From NCBI GenBank assembly GCA_034435675.1, contig DAOTWP010000122.1:1-16761 (forward strand): a stretch of 16,761 bases of DNA, read 5' to 3'. The DNA is from DAOTWP01 sp034435675 (GTDB taxonomy: Bacteria; Chloroflexota; Anaerolineae; Aggregatilineales; Phototrophicaceae). The notes beneath the pieces are model-generated. The model saw only the letters and a program-made list of their open reading frames with translations, had not been told where the DNA came from and searched no databases. The translations under genes were made by a program, and so were the position numbers. Positions 6,093 through 14,793 of the stretch are shown here, piece after piece. Numbering within the stretch: the first letter of the stretch is position 1; every line of letters starts with the position of its first letter.

Positions 6093-9000
6093 ATGACCAA
6101 ACGGCATCACCTGACCTATAGCAACCGGCGCTACCTCGATGCAGTAGCAGATCACGTCGTCATCTTTGACGGCGCGATGGGCACGAGCATCCAGCGTTAC
6201 AACCTGAGCGCAGCGGATTACGGCGGCGAACAGTACAACGGCTGCGTGGATTACCTCGTCATCACCCGCCCGGATGTGATCGAGGAAATCCACGCCTCGT
6301 TCCTGGCGGTAGGCAGCGAAGTGGTCGAAACGGACACCTTCCGCGGCAACCGCTGGACACTGGGCGAATACGGTTTGGGCGAGCGCGTGCTGGAAATCAA
6401 CCGCGCGGCAGCGCAGATTGCTCGGCGCGCCTGTGACCGTGTCGCCGCAGAAACGGGTATCCCGCGCTTTGTGGCGGGCAGCATCGGTCCCAGCGGCAAG
6501 CTGCCCAGCGGCAACGACCCCGACCTGAGCAATGTCACGTTTGACGAACTGGCGGCGCTGTTTGAGGAGCAGGCGCAGGGGCTGGTCGAAGGCGGCGCGG
6601 ATCTGCTGCTGGTCGAAACCAGCCAGGATATTCTGGAAGTCAAAGCCGCCGTCTACGGCATCAACCGCTATTTTGACCGTGCCGGGGTGCGCGTGCCGCT
6701 GCAAGTGCAGATCACGCTGGATGTGTCCGGCAGGATGCTGTTTGGCACAGACATCGCCGGGGCGCTGGCGACGCTGGAAGCGCTGCCGATTGATGTCATC
6801 GGCATGAACTGCTCGACCGGTCCCGAATACATGCGCCAGCCAATCAAGTATCTGGTTGAACGCAGCGGGCTGCCGATCAGCGTGCTGCCCAACGCCGGGC
6901 TGCCGATCAACGTGGATGGCGAAGCGGTCTACCCGATGGAGCCGGAGCCATTCAGCGACATGGTTGCCGAGTTCACCCGCTGGGGCGTGAACATTGTCGG
7001 CGGCTGCTGCGGCACGCGCCCGGAACATCTTGACCTGCTCTACCGCAAGGTACACGGGCACAGCCACGCGGATTATGTCGCCACCCTTAAGGGAGGGTCT
7101 GAGACACTCCCCTACAACGGGACGAACACGGATGCGGGCATCACCCGCACCCCACCCGCCCAGCGCACGCCGCAGCATGAACCGGCGGCGTCCAGCGGCA
7201 TGACTGCTATGCGCATGATCCAGGACCCCGGTCCCACGCTGATCGGTGAGCGCGTCAACAGCCAGGGCAGCCGCAAGGTCAAGCGCCTGCTGCTGGCAGA
7301 AGACTACGACAGTATCGTGCAGATCGCGGTGGATCAGGTCAACAACGGCGCGCACATGCTGGATGTCTGTGTGGCGCTGACCGAGCGGGGCGACGAAAAA
7401 GCGCAGATGGAAAAGCTGGTCAAAAAGCTGGCATTGGCAGTCGAAGTGCCGCTGATTATTGACACCACCGAGGCAGAAGTGGCAGAGGCGGCGCTGGCAC
7501 TGTATCCGGGACGCGGCGTGATTAATGGCAACAACCTGGAAAACGGGCGCGAACGCATTGACAGTATTCTGCCGATTGCCCGCAAACACGGTGCGGCGGT
7601 GTTGAGCATGACCATTGACGAAGCAGGCATGGCGCACACCCGCGAGAAAAAGCTGGAGATTGCCCGGCGCATCACTGCAATCGCCGTTGATGACTACGGC
7701 ATGGCGCCCGAAGATTTGATCTTCGATACGCTGACCTTCCCCCTGACCACCGGCCAGGAAGAACTGCGCAACGATGCTGTTGAAACCATTGAAGGTATCC
7801 GGCTGATCAAGCAGCAGATTCCCGGCGTGATGACCGCGTTAGGCGTGAGCAATGTCAGCTTTGGCGTGGGCGAGGCAGCGCGCGGCGTGCTCAACAGCGT
7901 GTTCCTGTACCACGCGGTGCAGGCGGGGCTGGACATGGCAATCGTCAACCCGGCGCACATCACCCCCTATGCCGAGATTCCCGAAGACCAGCGCAAAGTC
8001 GCCAATGACCTGATCTTCAACAGTGACGAAAACGCCCTGCCGCGCTTCATCCAGTATTTCGAGCAGAATCAGGTGGCGACCAGCGGCAGGGAGCAGGAAG
8101 ACCCGACCAAGGACATGACCGCCGAGCAGGCGCTGCACTGGCAGATTGTCCACCGCAGGAAAGAAGGCGTCGAACGCCTGATTGACGACTGCCTGACCCG
8201 CCAGGACCCGGTCGGCGTGCTGAACAACGTGCTGCTGCCCGCGATGAAAGAAGTCGGCGACAAGTTCGGCGCGGGCGAACTGATCCTGCCGTTCGTGCTG
8301 CAATCTGCCGAGGTGATGAAAAAGTCCGTCGCCTACCTGGAACAGTTCATGGACAAGGTCGAGGGCGCGACCAAAGGCACGGTGGTGCTGGCAACCGTTT
8401 ACGGCGATGTGCATGACATCGGCAAGAATCTGGTCAAGACGATTCTGAGCAACAACGGCTACACTGTGCATGATCTGGGCAAGCAGGTTCCGGCGAACAC
8501 GATCATCGACAAGGCGCAGGAATACAACGCAGACGCCATCGGCTTGTCGGCGCTGCTGGTCAGCACGTCCAAGCAGATGCCGCTGATCGTCAACGAGCTG
8601 GCGCGGCGCGGGCTGAACTATCCTGTGCTGATTGGCGGGGCGGCAATCAACCGGCGCTTTGGGCGGCGCATCCTGTTTTTGGAGGACGGTGGCGAGCCGT
8701 ATGAACCGGGGGTGTTCTACTGCAACGACGCCTTTGAGGGGCTGGCAGTGATGGACAAGCTCAGCAGCGGCGAACGTGAGACGTTTGTGCAGCAGGTCAT
8801 CAGCGAGGCATATGCTGAAATCGGCAAGCCGCCGCGCAAAGGACGCATCACGCGGGGCAGCGCCCAGAAGACGGTCAATCCCGCGCCGCAGATTCCCACG
8901 CCGCCGTTCTGGGGTGTGCGCACGGTGCGCACGATGCCGCTGGAAATCGTGCTGCAATATTTGCACAAGCCCGAACTGTTTCGCCTGTCGTGGGGCGCGA

Positions 9001-9740
9001 AGAACGCGCACGGCGACGAATGGACGAAGCTGGAAGCAGAATTCGAGGCACGGCTGGAACACATGACGCGCGCGGCGCTGCGGGATCGCTCGCTGCATCC
9101 TCAGGCAGTGTATGGCTACTTCCCGGCGAACAGCGACGGCGACGACCTGATTATCTGGGATTATGCTGATCATGTCACGAATGGTGCAGGGGCGAAGCAT
9201 GCTCCGCCCCTGCCAGCCGACCCGGAAAAACGCCGCGAACTGGCGCGCTTCAGCTTCCCGCGCCAGCCGGACGGCGAATACCTGTGCATCAGCGATTATT
9301 ACGCCCCCGCAGCGGGCGGACAGGTGGATGTCGTGCAGCTTCAGGTGGTCACGGTGGGCGAGGTCGCCAGCGAGGTGTTCGACCGGCTGCAAGGCGCAGA
9401 CAGCTACAGCGAGGCGTATTTCTTCCATGGGCTGGCGGTGCAGACGGCAGAAGCGACGGCGAACTACATGACGCAGCATGTCCGCCGCGAACTGAAGCTG
9501 GGCGACGAGCAGGGCAAGCGCTACAGTTGGGGCTACCCCGCCTGCCCAGATCTGGATGACCACGCCATTGTCTGGCGGCTGATGCCGGAAGTGGCGCGCG
9601 AAATTGGCGTGTCGCTGACCGAGTCGTTCCAGCTTGTGCCGGAGCAGAGCACAGCGGCGATCTTTGCGCATCATCCGGACGCGAAATATTACAGCGTGGG
9701 CAGCCTTGACCGCGTGGCGCAGATTCTGGGCGATGCGTGA
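6093..9740 (+). CDS. metH: Cobalamin-dependent methionine synthase, 1215 aa
   Basis: MetH moves a methyl group from 5-methyltetrahydrofolate to homocysteine through methylcobalamin, in the cytoplasm. All four modules are present at full length (E. coli MetH has 1227 aa). The homocysteine module covers about 15-325, with zinc ligands Cys240 (NCSTGP) and Cys305/Cys306 (GGCCG). The pterin module is at about 370-640 (LIGERVNSQGSRK). The cap and B12 module covers about 680-910, with the axial-histidine motif DVHDIG (Asp772, His774) and SALLVST. The C-terminal reactivation module ends with RYSWGYPACPDL, the SAM-binding signature. A GGAG precedes the ATG by about 11 nt. Two palindromic repeats lie in frame, at codons 333-340 (linker between the first two modules) and 1032-1041 (loop in the reactivation module). 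The SAM-I riboswitch about 2.8 kb upstream may control it if the transcript reaches this far. Confidence 0.97.
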   Translation: MTKRHHLTYSNRRYLDAVADHVVIFDGAMGTSIQRYNLSAADYGGEQYNGCVDYLVITRPDVIEEIHASFLAVGSEVVETDTFRGNRWTLGEYGLGERVLEINRAAAQIARRACDRVAAETGIPRFVAGSIGPSGKLPSGNDPDLSNVTFDELAALFEEQAQGLVEGGADLLLVETSQDILEVKAAVYGINRYFDRAGVRVPLQVQITLDVSGRMLFGTDIAGALATLEALPIDVIGMNCSTGPEYMRQPIKYLVERSGLPISVLPNAGLPINVDGEAVYPMEPEPFSDMVAEFTRWGVNIVGGCCGTRPEHLDLLYRKVHGHSHADYVATLKGGSETLPYNGTNTDAGITRTPPAQRTPQHEPAASSGMTAMRMIQDPGPTLIGERVNSQGSRKVKRLLLAEDYDSIVQIAVDQVNNGAHMLDVCVALTERGDEKAQMEKLVKKLALAVEVPLIIDTTEAEVAEAALALYPGRGVINGNNLENGRERIDSILPIARKHGAAVLSMTIDEAGMAHTREKKLEIARRITAIAVDDYGMAPEDLIFDTLTFPLTTGQEELRNDAVETIEGIRLIKQQIPGVMTALGVSNVSFGVGEAARGVLNSVFLYHAVQAGLDMAIVNPAHITPYAEIPEDQRKVANDLIFNSDENALPRFIQYFEQNQVATSGREQEDPTKDMTAEQALHWQIVHRRKEGVERLIDDCLTRQDPVGVLNNVLLPAMKEVGDKFGAGELILPFVLQSAEVMKKSVAYLEQFMDKVEGATKGTVVLATVYGDVHDIGKNLVKTILSNNGYTVHDLGKQVPANTIIDKAQEYNADAIGLSALLVSTSKQMPLIVNELARRGLNYPVLIGGAAINRRFGRRILFLEDGGEPYEPGVFYCNDAFEGLAVMDKLSSGERETFVQQVISEAYAEIGKPPRKGRITRGSAQKTVNPAPQIPTPPFWGVRTVRTMPLEIVLQYLHKPELFRLSWGAKNAHGDEWTKLEAEFEARLEHMTRAALRDRSLHPQAVYGYFPANSDGDDLIIWDYADHVTNGAGAKHAPPLPADPEKRRELARFSFPRQPDGEYLCISDYYAPAAGGQVDVVQLQVVTVGEVASEVFDRLQGADSYSEAYFFHGLAVQTAEATANYMTQHVRRELKLGDEQGKRYSWGYPACPDLDDHAIVWRLMPEVAREIGVSLTESFQLVPEQSTAAIFAHHPDAKYYSVGSLDRVAQILGDA
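7091..7111. repeat. Palindromic repeat inside metH, interdomain linker
   Basis: GGGAG-G-GTCT (7091-7100) and AGAC-A-CTCCC (7102-7111) form a 21-bp palindrome with one mismatched pair. It is read in frame as part of a low-complexity linker between the homocysteine and pterin modules, a stretch that has no counterpart in the conserved core of MetH. Confidence 0.6.
9186..9213. repeat. Palindromic repeat inside metH, reactivation-module loop
   Basis: GCAGGGGCG (9186-9194) and CGCCCCTGC (9205-9213) flank AGCATGCT (9196-9203), itself a perfect palindrome. Together they form a 28-bp palindrome with a single mismatched pair (9195/9204). It encodes AGAKHAPPLP, an extra loop between IIWDYAD and the ELARFSFPRQ motif. 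It shares the 11-mer TGCAGGGGCGA with the intergenic repeat at 5212-5222. Confidence 0.75.
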
Positions 9741-9904
9741 GCACCGGTTTGGAATTTGCACCGATTCGCCCGCGCCTGCCCGTAGACGGCGTATACAGCT
9801 CGCACATTTTGCCGCGCCTGAAGCTGCCCATCGCCGTGCTGTGGGCAGCGCTGCCGGGCAAGCTGGCAACACTGCGCATGGTCGAGCAAATGCTGAACGA
9901 GTGA
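9737..9904 (+). CDS. Small protein coupled to metH, 55 aa
   Basis: GTG at 9737 overlaps the TGA of metH (GTGA) and opens a 55-codon frame that ends at TGA 9902-9904 and fills the whole gap up to the next gene. The product begins MSTGLEFAPIRPRLP and has a central hydrophobic patch (LKLPIAVLWAALPGKL at about 28-43) and a charged C-terminal helix. I do not recognise it. The overlap, the complete use of the gap and codon use like the neighbours argue that it is real. The hydrophobic patch is too short and too polar to call a membrane helix with confidence. Translation presumably depends on ribosomes finishing metH. Confidence 0.6.
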   Translation: MSTGLEFAPIRPRLPVDGVYSSHILPRLKLPIAVLWAALPGKLATLRMVEQMLNE

Positions 9905-9916
9905 GACGGAACAACC

Positions 9917-11566
9917 ATGCTGACAAGCGTGCGTATTCGCAACTTCAAGCAGTTTGAAGACATCGAAATTGAGCTGGGGCAAACGGTTGTGTTGATTGGA
10001 CCGAACAACTCCGGCAAGACTTCGGTTTTGCAGGCGCTGGCGTTGTGGTATGCGGGTTTGGAAAAGTGCCAGCAGCTCCTGGCTCCAGGCATGGATGACG
10101 TAACCAACGCCAGCATTAACCGGTATGATTTGGCGGCTATACCCGTCCCAAATGCGAATCTACTGTGGCGGAATTTGCACACCAGCAATAGCGAACCCCT
10201 CATGATTAGCATAGAGATGCAGGGACAGAATCAACTCGGAAAACTCTGGTTTAATCACCTTGACTTCGGATATGTCAACGAAGAATCCCTGATTTGCTTT
10301 CCGAAAAGAAGCTATCCGAAACTCCCGGCATTCGAGACTTTCCATCTTGCCTACCTCCCCTCCATGTCCGGATTGATTGCCACCGAGCCGCGCCTGGAAC
10401 GCGGGCGCATTAATGTGCTGATTGGCGAAGGGCGCACCGCCGAAGTGCTGCGCAACCTGTGCTATCTGGTATACGAGGAGGGCACGCACTGGCAGGCGCT
10501 CCAGCAGCACATGCGGGCAATGTTCGCTGTGGACATGCTGCCGCCGGAATATCTGATCGGGCGTGGCGAAATCCGCATGAGCTTCCGCGAAGCCGGTGGC
10601 ATTACGCTTGATCTTTCTGCGGCGGGACGGGGGATGCTGCAAATGCTGCTGCTGCTGGCATATCTCTACGCCAATCCGGGCACGGTGCTGCTGCTGGACG
10701 AACCCGACGCGCATCTGGAAATTCTGCGGCAGCGGCAGGTGTATCAACTGCTGACGGAAATCGCCCGCGTGCAGAACTCGCAGGTCATCATTGCCACCCA
10801 TTCAGAAGTGATCCTGAATGAGGCTGGGGATCGTGACCTCGTGCTGGCATTTATCGGTAAGCCGCACCGCATTGATGATCGCAGCCAGCGCGGTCAGGTG
10901 GCGAAGGCGCTCAAAGAGATTGGCTTTGAGCATTACTATCAGGCAGAGCAGACTGGCTGGGTGTTGTATCTGGAAGGCGCTACCGACCTCGCTATCCTGC
11001 GGGCGCTGGCGGCGACACTGAATCACCCGGCGCAGGGTGTTTTGGCCAGCCCGTATGTGCATTATGTGGCGAATGTCGTCAATAGCGTGCGGCAGCACTA
11101 CCCCGCGCTGCGCGAAGCAAAACCGGATTTGCAGGGTGTGGCATTGTTCGACAGGTTAGAGCGCGGGCTGCCGGATGATCTCAAGGGATTGCTGACCTGC
11201 CTTGAATGGACACGCCGCGAGATCGAGAATTATCTGTGCCAGCCGGAAACCCTTGCTGCCTACGCCCGTGAGCAGTTCGGCGAACAGGGGCAAACGCTGA
11301 TAGCAACGCTGATTCGGGAATATGTCGCGCCGGTGGATTTGCGCGAGCGCGATAGCAAATGGTGGCGCGATGTCAAAGCCAGTGACGATTTTCTGGATCG
11401 CCTGTTTGAAGCCTTTTTCAAGCAGATGCAGCTTCCTCATCTGATGCGCAAAACCGATTATCATATGCTGGCGCGGTATGTGCCCGCCGACCAGATTGAT
11501 CCTGAAGTGATTGAAAAGCTCGATGCGATTGTGGCAGTCGCAAAGCGAGCACAGCCGCGAGGTTAA
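9917..11566 (+). CDS. OLD-like AAA ATPase with a TOPRIM-like second half, 549 aa
   Basis: The N-terminus has the SMC/RecF-type start (IRNFKQFEDIEIELG). Walker A follows as GPNNSGKTS (28-36, Lys34), Walker B as LLLLDEPDAH (Asp261, Glu262), and then IATHSE with His295, all typical of the ABC-ATPase/OLD group. Near residue 350, LYLEGATDLAILRALA (Glu353, Asp357) resembles the first TOPRIM motif, and ALFDRLERG (Asp412) may be the second acidic site. OLD nucleases cut DNA or RNA and several act in phage defence (OLD, GajA, AriA). No GajB- or AriB-type partner is visible here, so a defence role is only a possibility. The ATG is 12 nt after the 55-aa gene, with a weak Shine-Dalgarno sequence, and the next gene starts 3 nt after its stop. 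Confidence 0.78.
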   Translation: MLTSVRIRNFKQFEDIEIELGQTVVLIGPNNSGKTSVLQALALWYAGLEKCQQLLAPGMDDVTNASINRYDLAAIPVPNANLLWRNLHTSNSEPLMISIEMQGQNQLGKLWFNHLDFGYVNEESLICFPKRSYPKLPAFETFHLAYLPSMSGLIATEPRLERGRINVLIGEGRTAEVLRNLCYLVYEEGTHWQALQQHMRAMFAVDMLPPEYLIGRGEIRMSFREAGGITLDLSAAGRGMLQMLLLLAYLYANPGTVLLLDEPDAHLEILRQRQVYQLLTEIARVQNSQVIIATHSEVILNEAGDRDLVLAFIGKPHRIDDRSQRGQVAKALKEIGFEHYYQAEQTGWVLYLEGATDLAILRALAATLNHPAQGVLASPYVHYVANVVNSVRQHYPALREAKPDLQGVALFDRLERGLPDDLKGLLTCLEWTRREIENYLCQPETLAAYAREQFGEQGQTLIATLIREYVAPVDLRERDSKWWRDVKASDDFLDRLFEAFFKQMQLPHLMRKTDYHMLARYVPADQIDPEVIEKLDAIVAVAKRAQPRG

Positions 11567-11569
11567 CGC

Positions 11570-12613
11570 ATGACTCTAACCGATTTCATCCGCGCCATGC
11601 CGAAGGTGGAACTGCATGTCCACCTGCAGGGCGCAACACAGCCGGAAACGCTGCTGACGCTGGCGCGGCGCAACCGCGTGCCGCTGCCGTTCGACACGGT
11701 GGCAGGGATCCGCGCATGGTACCAGTTCCGCGACTTCGACCACTTCATCGCCATCTACGGGCAAATCTGCGCCTGCATCGTCACCGAGGACGACCTTGAA
11801 CTGATGACGCGCGAATTCCTGCGCGGGCAGGCAGCGCAAAATATCGTCTGGAGCGAAGTCACCTATACACCGTCGCTGCGCAATGAACGCGAAGGACTGC
11901 CGTTTGCGCGCCAGCTTGCCGCCATCAACCGGGCGCGCGCCTGGGCAGAGACCGCACTGGGCGTGCGCTGCGGCATCGTAATCGACATCCCGCGCTCGTT
12001 CACGCCGGAGGAGGGCGAATACTGGGCGGACTGCGCTATCAGCGGTTTTGGCGCTGGCGTAATCGCCTTCGGCATCGGCGGACCGGAAGCGGGCAATCCG
12101 CCATCCAAATATGCCAGTGCCTTTGCCCGCACACGCGCTGCCGGGCTGCCCTGTGTGCCGCACGCGGGCGAGGTCGTTGGACCGGAAAGTATCTGGGATG
12201 CGCTGGACACCTGCCAACCGCTGCGCATCGGGCACGGCGTGCGCTGCCTGGAAGACCCCGCACTGGTAGACCTGCTGCGTGACCGCCAGATTCCGCTGGA
12301 AGTCAGTCCAACCAGCAATGTCTGCCTGGGTGTCGTCCCCACATTTGCTGACCACCCGCTGCCCCGCCTGATTGACGCCGGGCTGGTGGTGACAGTCAAC
12401 AGCGACGACCCGCCGATGTTCAACACCACACTAACTGACGAATACCTGAAGGTCGCGCAGACCTTCGGCTATGATGCTGCGATGATTGAACAGCTCAACC
12501 TGACCGCGCTGCGCGTATCACTGCTGCCACAGGACGAAAAGGCACGGCTCGAAGCGACCTTCACGGCAGCATTCGCCCAACTGCGGCAACTGTTGGGGCA
12601 GCAGCAGGTGTGA
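11570..12613 (+). CDS. Adenosine deaminase-family enzyme, 347 aa
   Basis: The family hydrolyses the 6-amino group of adenosine or related adenosyl compounds with a zinc ion. The complete active site is visible: PKVELHVHLQGA with His16 and His18, PHAGE with His198 and Glu201, RIGHG with His222, and VNSDDPPMF with Asp279 and Asp280. The length matches the family. NSDDPPMF rather than NTDDP sets it slightly apart from the E. coli enzyme, so adenine, aminofutalosine or SAH/MTA-derived substrates cannot be excluded. In this context a natural role is to deaminate adenosine released when S-adenosylhomocysteine is broken down, feeding inosine to the nucleoside phosphorylase; this is inference. It lies 3 nt after the ATPase gene, with GAGG near the end of that gene as Shine-Dalgarno. 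Confidence 0.88.
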   Translation: MTLTDFIRAMPKVELHVHLQGATQPETLLTLARRNRVPLPFDTVAGIRAWYQFRDFDHFIAIYGQICACIVTEDDLELMTREFLRGQAAQNIVWSEVTYTPSLRNEREGLPFARQLAAINRARAWAETALGVRCGIVIDIPRSFTPEEGEYWADCAISGFGAGVIAFGIGGPEAGNPPSKYASAFARTRAAGLPCVPHAGEVVGPESIWDALDTCQPLRIGHGVRCLEDPALVDLLRDRQIPLEVSPTSNVCLGVVPTFADHPLPRLIDAGLVVTVNSDDPPMFNTTLTDEYLKVAQTFGYDAAMIEQLNLTALRVSLLPQDEKARLEATFTAAFAQLRQLLGQQQV

Positions 12614-12653
12614 TGACGATGGGCACATACCAGTACCGCGGAGGACAGGACTC

Positions 12654-13508
12654 ATGACGCTGGCTGCACTCGCCAACCAACTGCACATGTCACCGGAACT
12701 GCTGTGCCAGCGTGCCGACGAACACACCCTGGCGGTGCAGGCGTGGCTTGCCTCGCGTGCGCCGCAGGCAGAAACCCACAGCGGGCAGGGTGTGCGCGTC
12801 AGTTCCACCGGCATCGCCGTGCCGCTGCTCAATCTGGCGCTGGGTGCGGCGTATCCGGCACGCACCGACGAAGGCATGATCCGCAGCGAAATCGAAGCAG
12901 TCAAGGCGTTCTTTGCCGCGCGCGGTGTGTCGCGCTGGTACTGGTGGCTGGGCGTCACGGCAGACCCGCGCGTGCCCGGTCTGCTCGAACAGCACGGGCT
13001 GGTGTATGACCGCCCGCCGCTGCCCGCGATGGTCGCCGCGCTGAACAGCGCCGTGCCCACACCGCCGGTTCCGCCGGGGGTGCGGGTCTGGCTGGCACAG
13101 TCGCCGCAGGATTTGCAGCACGCCAGCCACATCCGCCGCACCGCGTTTCGCTTTCCTGACGGCGTGGCACTGGATTACTTCGAGGCGCTGCCGCAAAGCT
13201 GGCTGCATACAGAGGGCGTCTGGTTATATCTGGCAGCGCTGGAAGGGCACCCGCCCGCCGCGATTGGCGCGCTGATCGTCAAGGACGGGCTGCCCGGCGT
13301 GTACGTGATGGCGACACTGCCGGAACATGGGCGGCGCGGGTTGGGCAAGGCAGTGCTGGCGCAAATCATGCAGCAGGCGGCGGCAGCAGGGCACGAGCTG
13401 ATTGTGCTGACGGCGTCGCGGGTGGGCTTTCAACTCTACAGCCAGTTCGGCTTTGTGCGTGTGTTTGATTACGCCATCTACCGCCCGGATGACACCGCGC
13501 AGCAGTAG
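12654..13508 (+). CDS. GNAT-family N-acetyltransferase, 284 aa
   Basis: The C-terminal half (about 145-280) is a GNAT domain. The acetyl-CoA loop reads RRGLGKA after the strand GVYVMATLPEHG, and the closing Y-S-Q-F-G-F-V-R-V-F-D-Y motif is typical. The N-terminal half (about 1-140) is a divergent, possibly second GNAT-like fold without a recognisable acetyl-CoA loop. Such double architecture is common in GNAT proteins of this length. The substrate cannot be told. GGAGGA lies eight bases before the ATG, a strong ribosome-binding site, 40 nt after the deaminase stop. It has no visible link to methionine metabolism apart from position. Confidence 0.82.
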   Translation: MTLAALANQLHMSPELLCQRADEHTLAVQAWLASRAPQAETHSGQGVRVSSTGIAVPLLNLALGAAYPARTDEGMIRSEIEAVKAFFAARGVSRWYWWLGVTADPRVPGLLEQHGLVYDRPPLPAMVAALNSAVPTPPVPPGVRVWLAQSPQDLQHASHIRRTAFRFPDGVALDYFEALPQSWLHTEGVWLYLAALEGHPPAAIGALIVKDGLPGVYVMATLPEHGRRGLGKAVLAQIMQQAAAAGHELIVLTASRVGFQLYSQFGFVRVFDYAIYRPDDTAQQ

Positions 13509-13555
13509 ATGGACTATGCACACAAAGATGTGCAGGACGCAAAGGTAAACCAGCG

Positions 13556-14629
13556 ATGAATGGCGAACATAGTCCAACCAGACATCCTCCAACCGAGCGC
13601 ATCCTGATCGAAGGCGTCGGCGGCATTGGCGGCGTCGTCGCGGGCAGGCTGATTCAGGCGGGGTATGCGCCCGTGCTGGTCACCGCAAACGCGCAGATCA
13701 CCGCTGCCATCCGCAGCGCTGGGCTGCGGGTGACCATGCCAGAGAGCAGCTTCAGCGTGCCGCCCGCGCAGTGTGTCGTGTACACCTCTCTGAATGACCT
13801 GCCACCGGGCGAAACCTTCGACGCTGCCTACCTGCTCATGAAGGCGACATCGGTGGTGCAGGCGGCACAGGAGACACTGCCGCTGCTCAAGCCGGACGGT
13901 TACATGGTCACGTTTCAGAATGGCATTGTTGAGGATGCGGTTGCCGCAGTCGTTGGGGCGGCGCGTGTGGTCAGCGGCATTATCGGCTGGGGTGGCACGA
14001 TGCACGCGCCCGGCATCTACGAAAAAACCACGCCGGGGCAAACACACCTGGGCGAACTGGATGGCAGCAGCACGCCGCGACTCCGGGCGCTGGCGGCGGC
14101 AGTACAGCATGCTGCGCCGGTGGTGCTGACGCAGAATATTCGCGGGGCATTGTGGGGCAAGCTGGGCATCAACTGCACGGTGACGACGCTCGGCGCGCTG
14201 ACCGGCGACACGCTCGGCGTCATGCTGCGCGACGCGCGGCTGCGGCGGCTGTTCCTGCGTGCCTATGCCGAAGTGGTCGAAACGGCAGAAGCGCAGGGCA
14301 TCCGGCTGGAACGCATCGCCGCCAACCCCAAACTGCTCTACCTGCCGCCGGGTGCTGGGGCAGCGCAGGCATTCATCAAGGATTTGCTGGTGCGGCTGGT
14401 GGCGCGGCGCTATGGCGGCATGAAGTCGTCCATGCTGCAAAGCCTGGAACGCGGGCGCAAAACCGAAATTGATTTCCTGAACGGCTATGTCGTCGCCTGT
14501 GCGCAGCGTGCCGGGCGGAATGCGCCAGTTAACGCCGCGCTGGTGCAGCTCGTCAAAGAGATTGAAGCGGGTACGCGCACGATTTCCCGCGCCAACACGG
14601 ATGTGCTGCTCAGGGCGGTGAACTTGTGA
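13556..14629 (+). CDS. Ketopantoate reductase (ApbA/PanE) family oxidoreductase, 357 aa
   Basis: PanE reduces 2-dehydropantoate to pantoate with NADPH in coenzyme A synthesis; many paralogues act on other substrates. The nucleotide loop GVGGIG is at 20-25. LLMK with Lys96, FQNGI, and WGKLGINC with Lys202 (the usual catalytic lysine) follow. SSMLQSLERGRKTEIDFLNG near 295-314 carries the Ser and Glu that bind substrate in PanE. At 357 aa it is longer than E. coli PanE (303), mainly from an N-terminal tail of about 14 residues and a longer region before the SSMLQ motif. ATG at 13556 has AAAGGT about 10 nt upstream. It could make pantoate or be a paralogue; no other CoA gene is present to decide. 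Confidence 0.85.
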   Translation: MNGEHSPTRHPPTERILIEGVGGIGGVVAGRLIQAGYAPVLVTANAQITAAIRSAGLRVTMPESSFSVPPAQCVVYTSLNDLPPGETFDAAYLLMKATSVVQAAQETLPLLKPDGYMVTFQNGIVEDAVAAVVGAARVVSGIIGWGGTMHAPGIYEKTTPGQTHLGELDGSSTPRLRALAAAVQHAAPVVLTQNIRGALWGKLGINCTVTTLGALTGDTLGVMLRDARLRRLFLRAYAEVVETAEAQGIRLERIAANPKLLYLPPGAGAAQAFIKDLLVRLVARRYGGMKSSMLQSLERGRKTEIDFLNGYVVACAQRAGRNAPVNAALVQLVKEIEAGTRTISRANTDVLLRAVNL

Positions 14630-14793
14630 AACCTGTCGCAAACGGATGGTGACTAATGCTATGAGGCGAATGGCGTGGTGTCCTTTACACTGGGGACAGT
14701 GCCATAACATGCCCGTGTGATGGCGCGTGAACGCCAGAACTGTCTGTTACCCCTGTCCGTTTGCCTGACCTGGCGCAGTAAGGATTAATCTTC

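Noticed and set aside
5898..9926. Very long minus-strand open frames (579 and 695 codons) opposite metH
   Set aside because: They lie antisense to a full-length, motif-complete MetH. Their composition (many Arg, His, Gln, Ala) is typical of antisense frames of GC-rich genes. No motifs or ribosome-binding sites were seen.
14680..14725. Promoter TTTACA ... TAACAT before the 142-aa membrane protein
   Set aside because: The spacer is only 15 bp and the hairpin CACTG-GGGA-CAGTG lies in it. The match is too weak to list.
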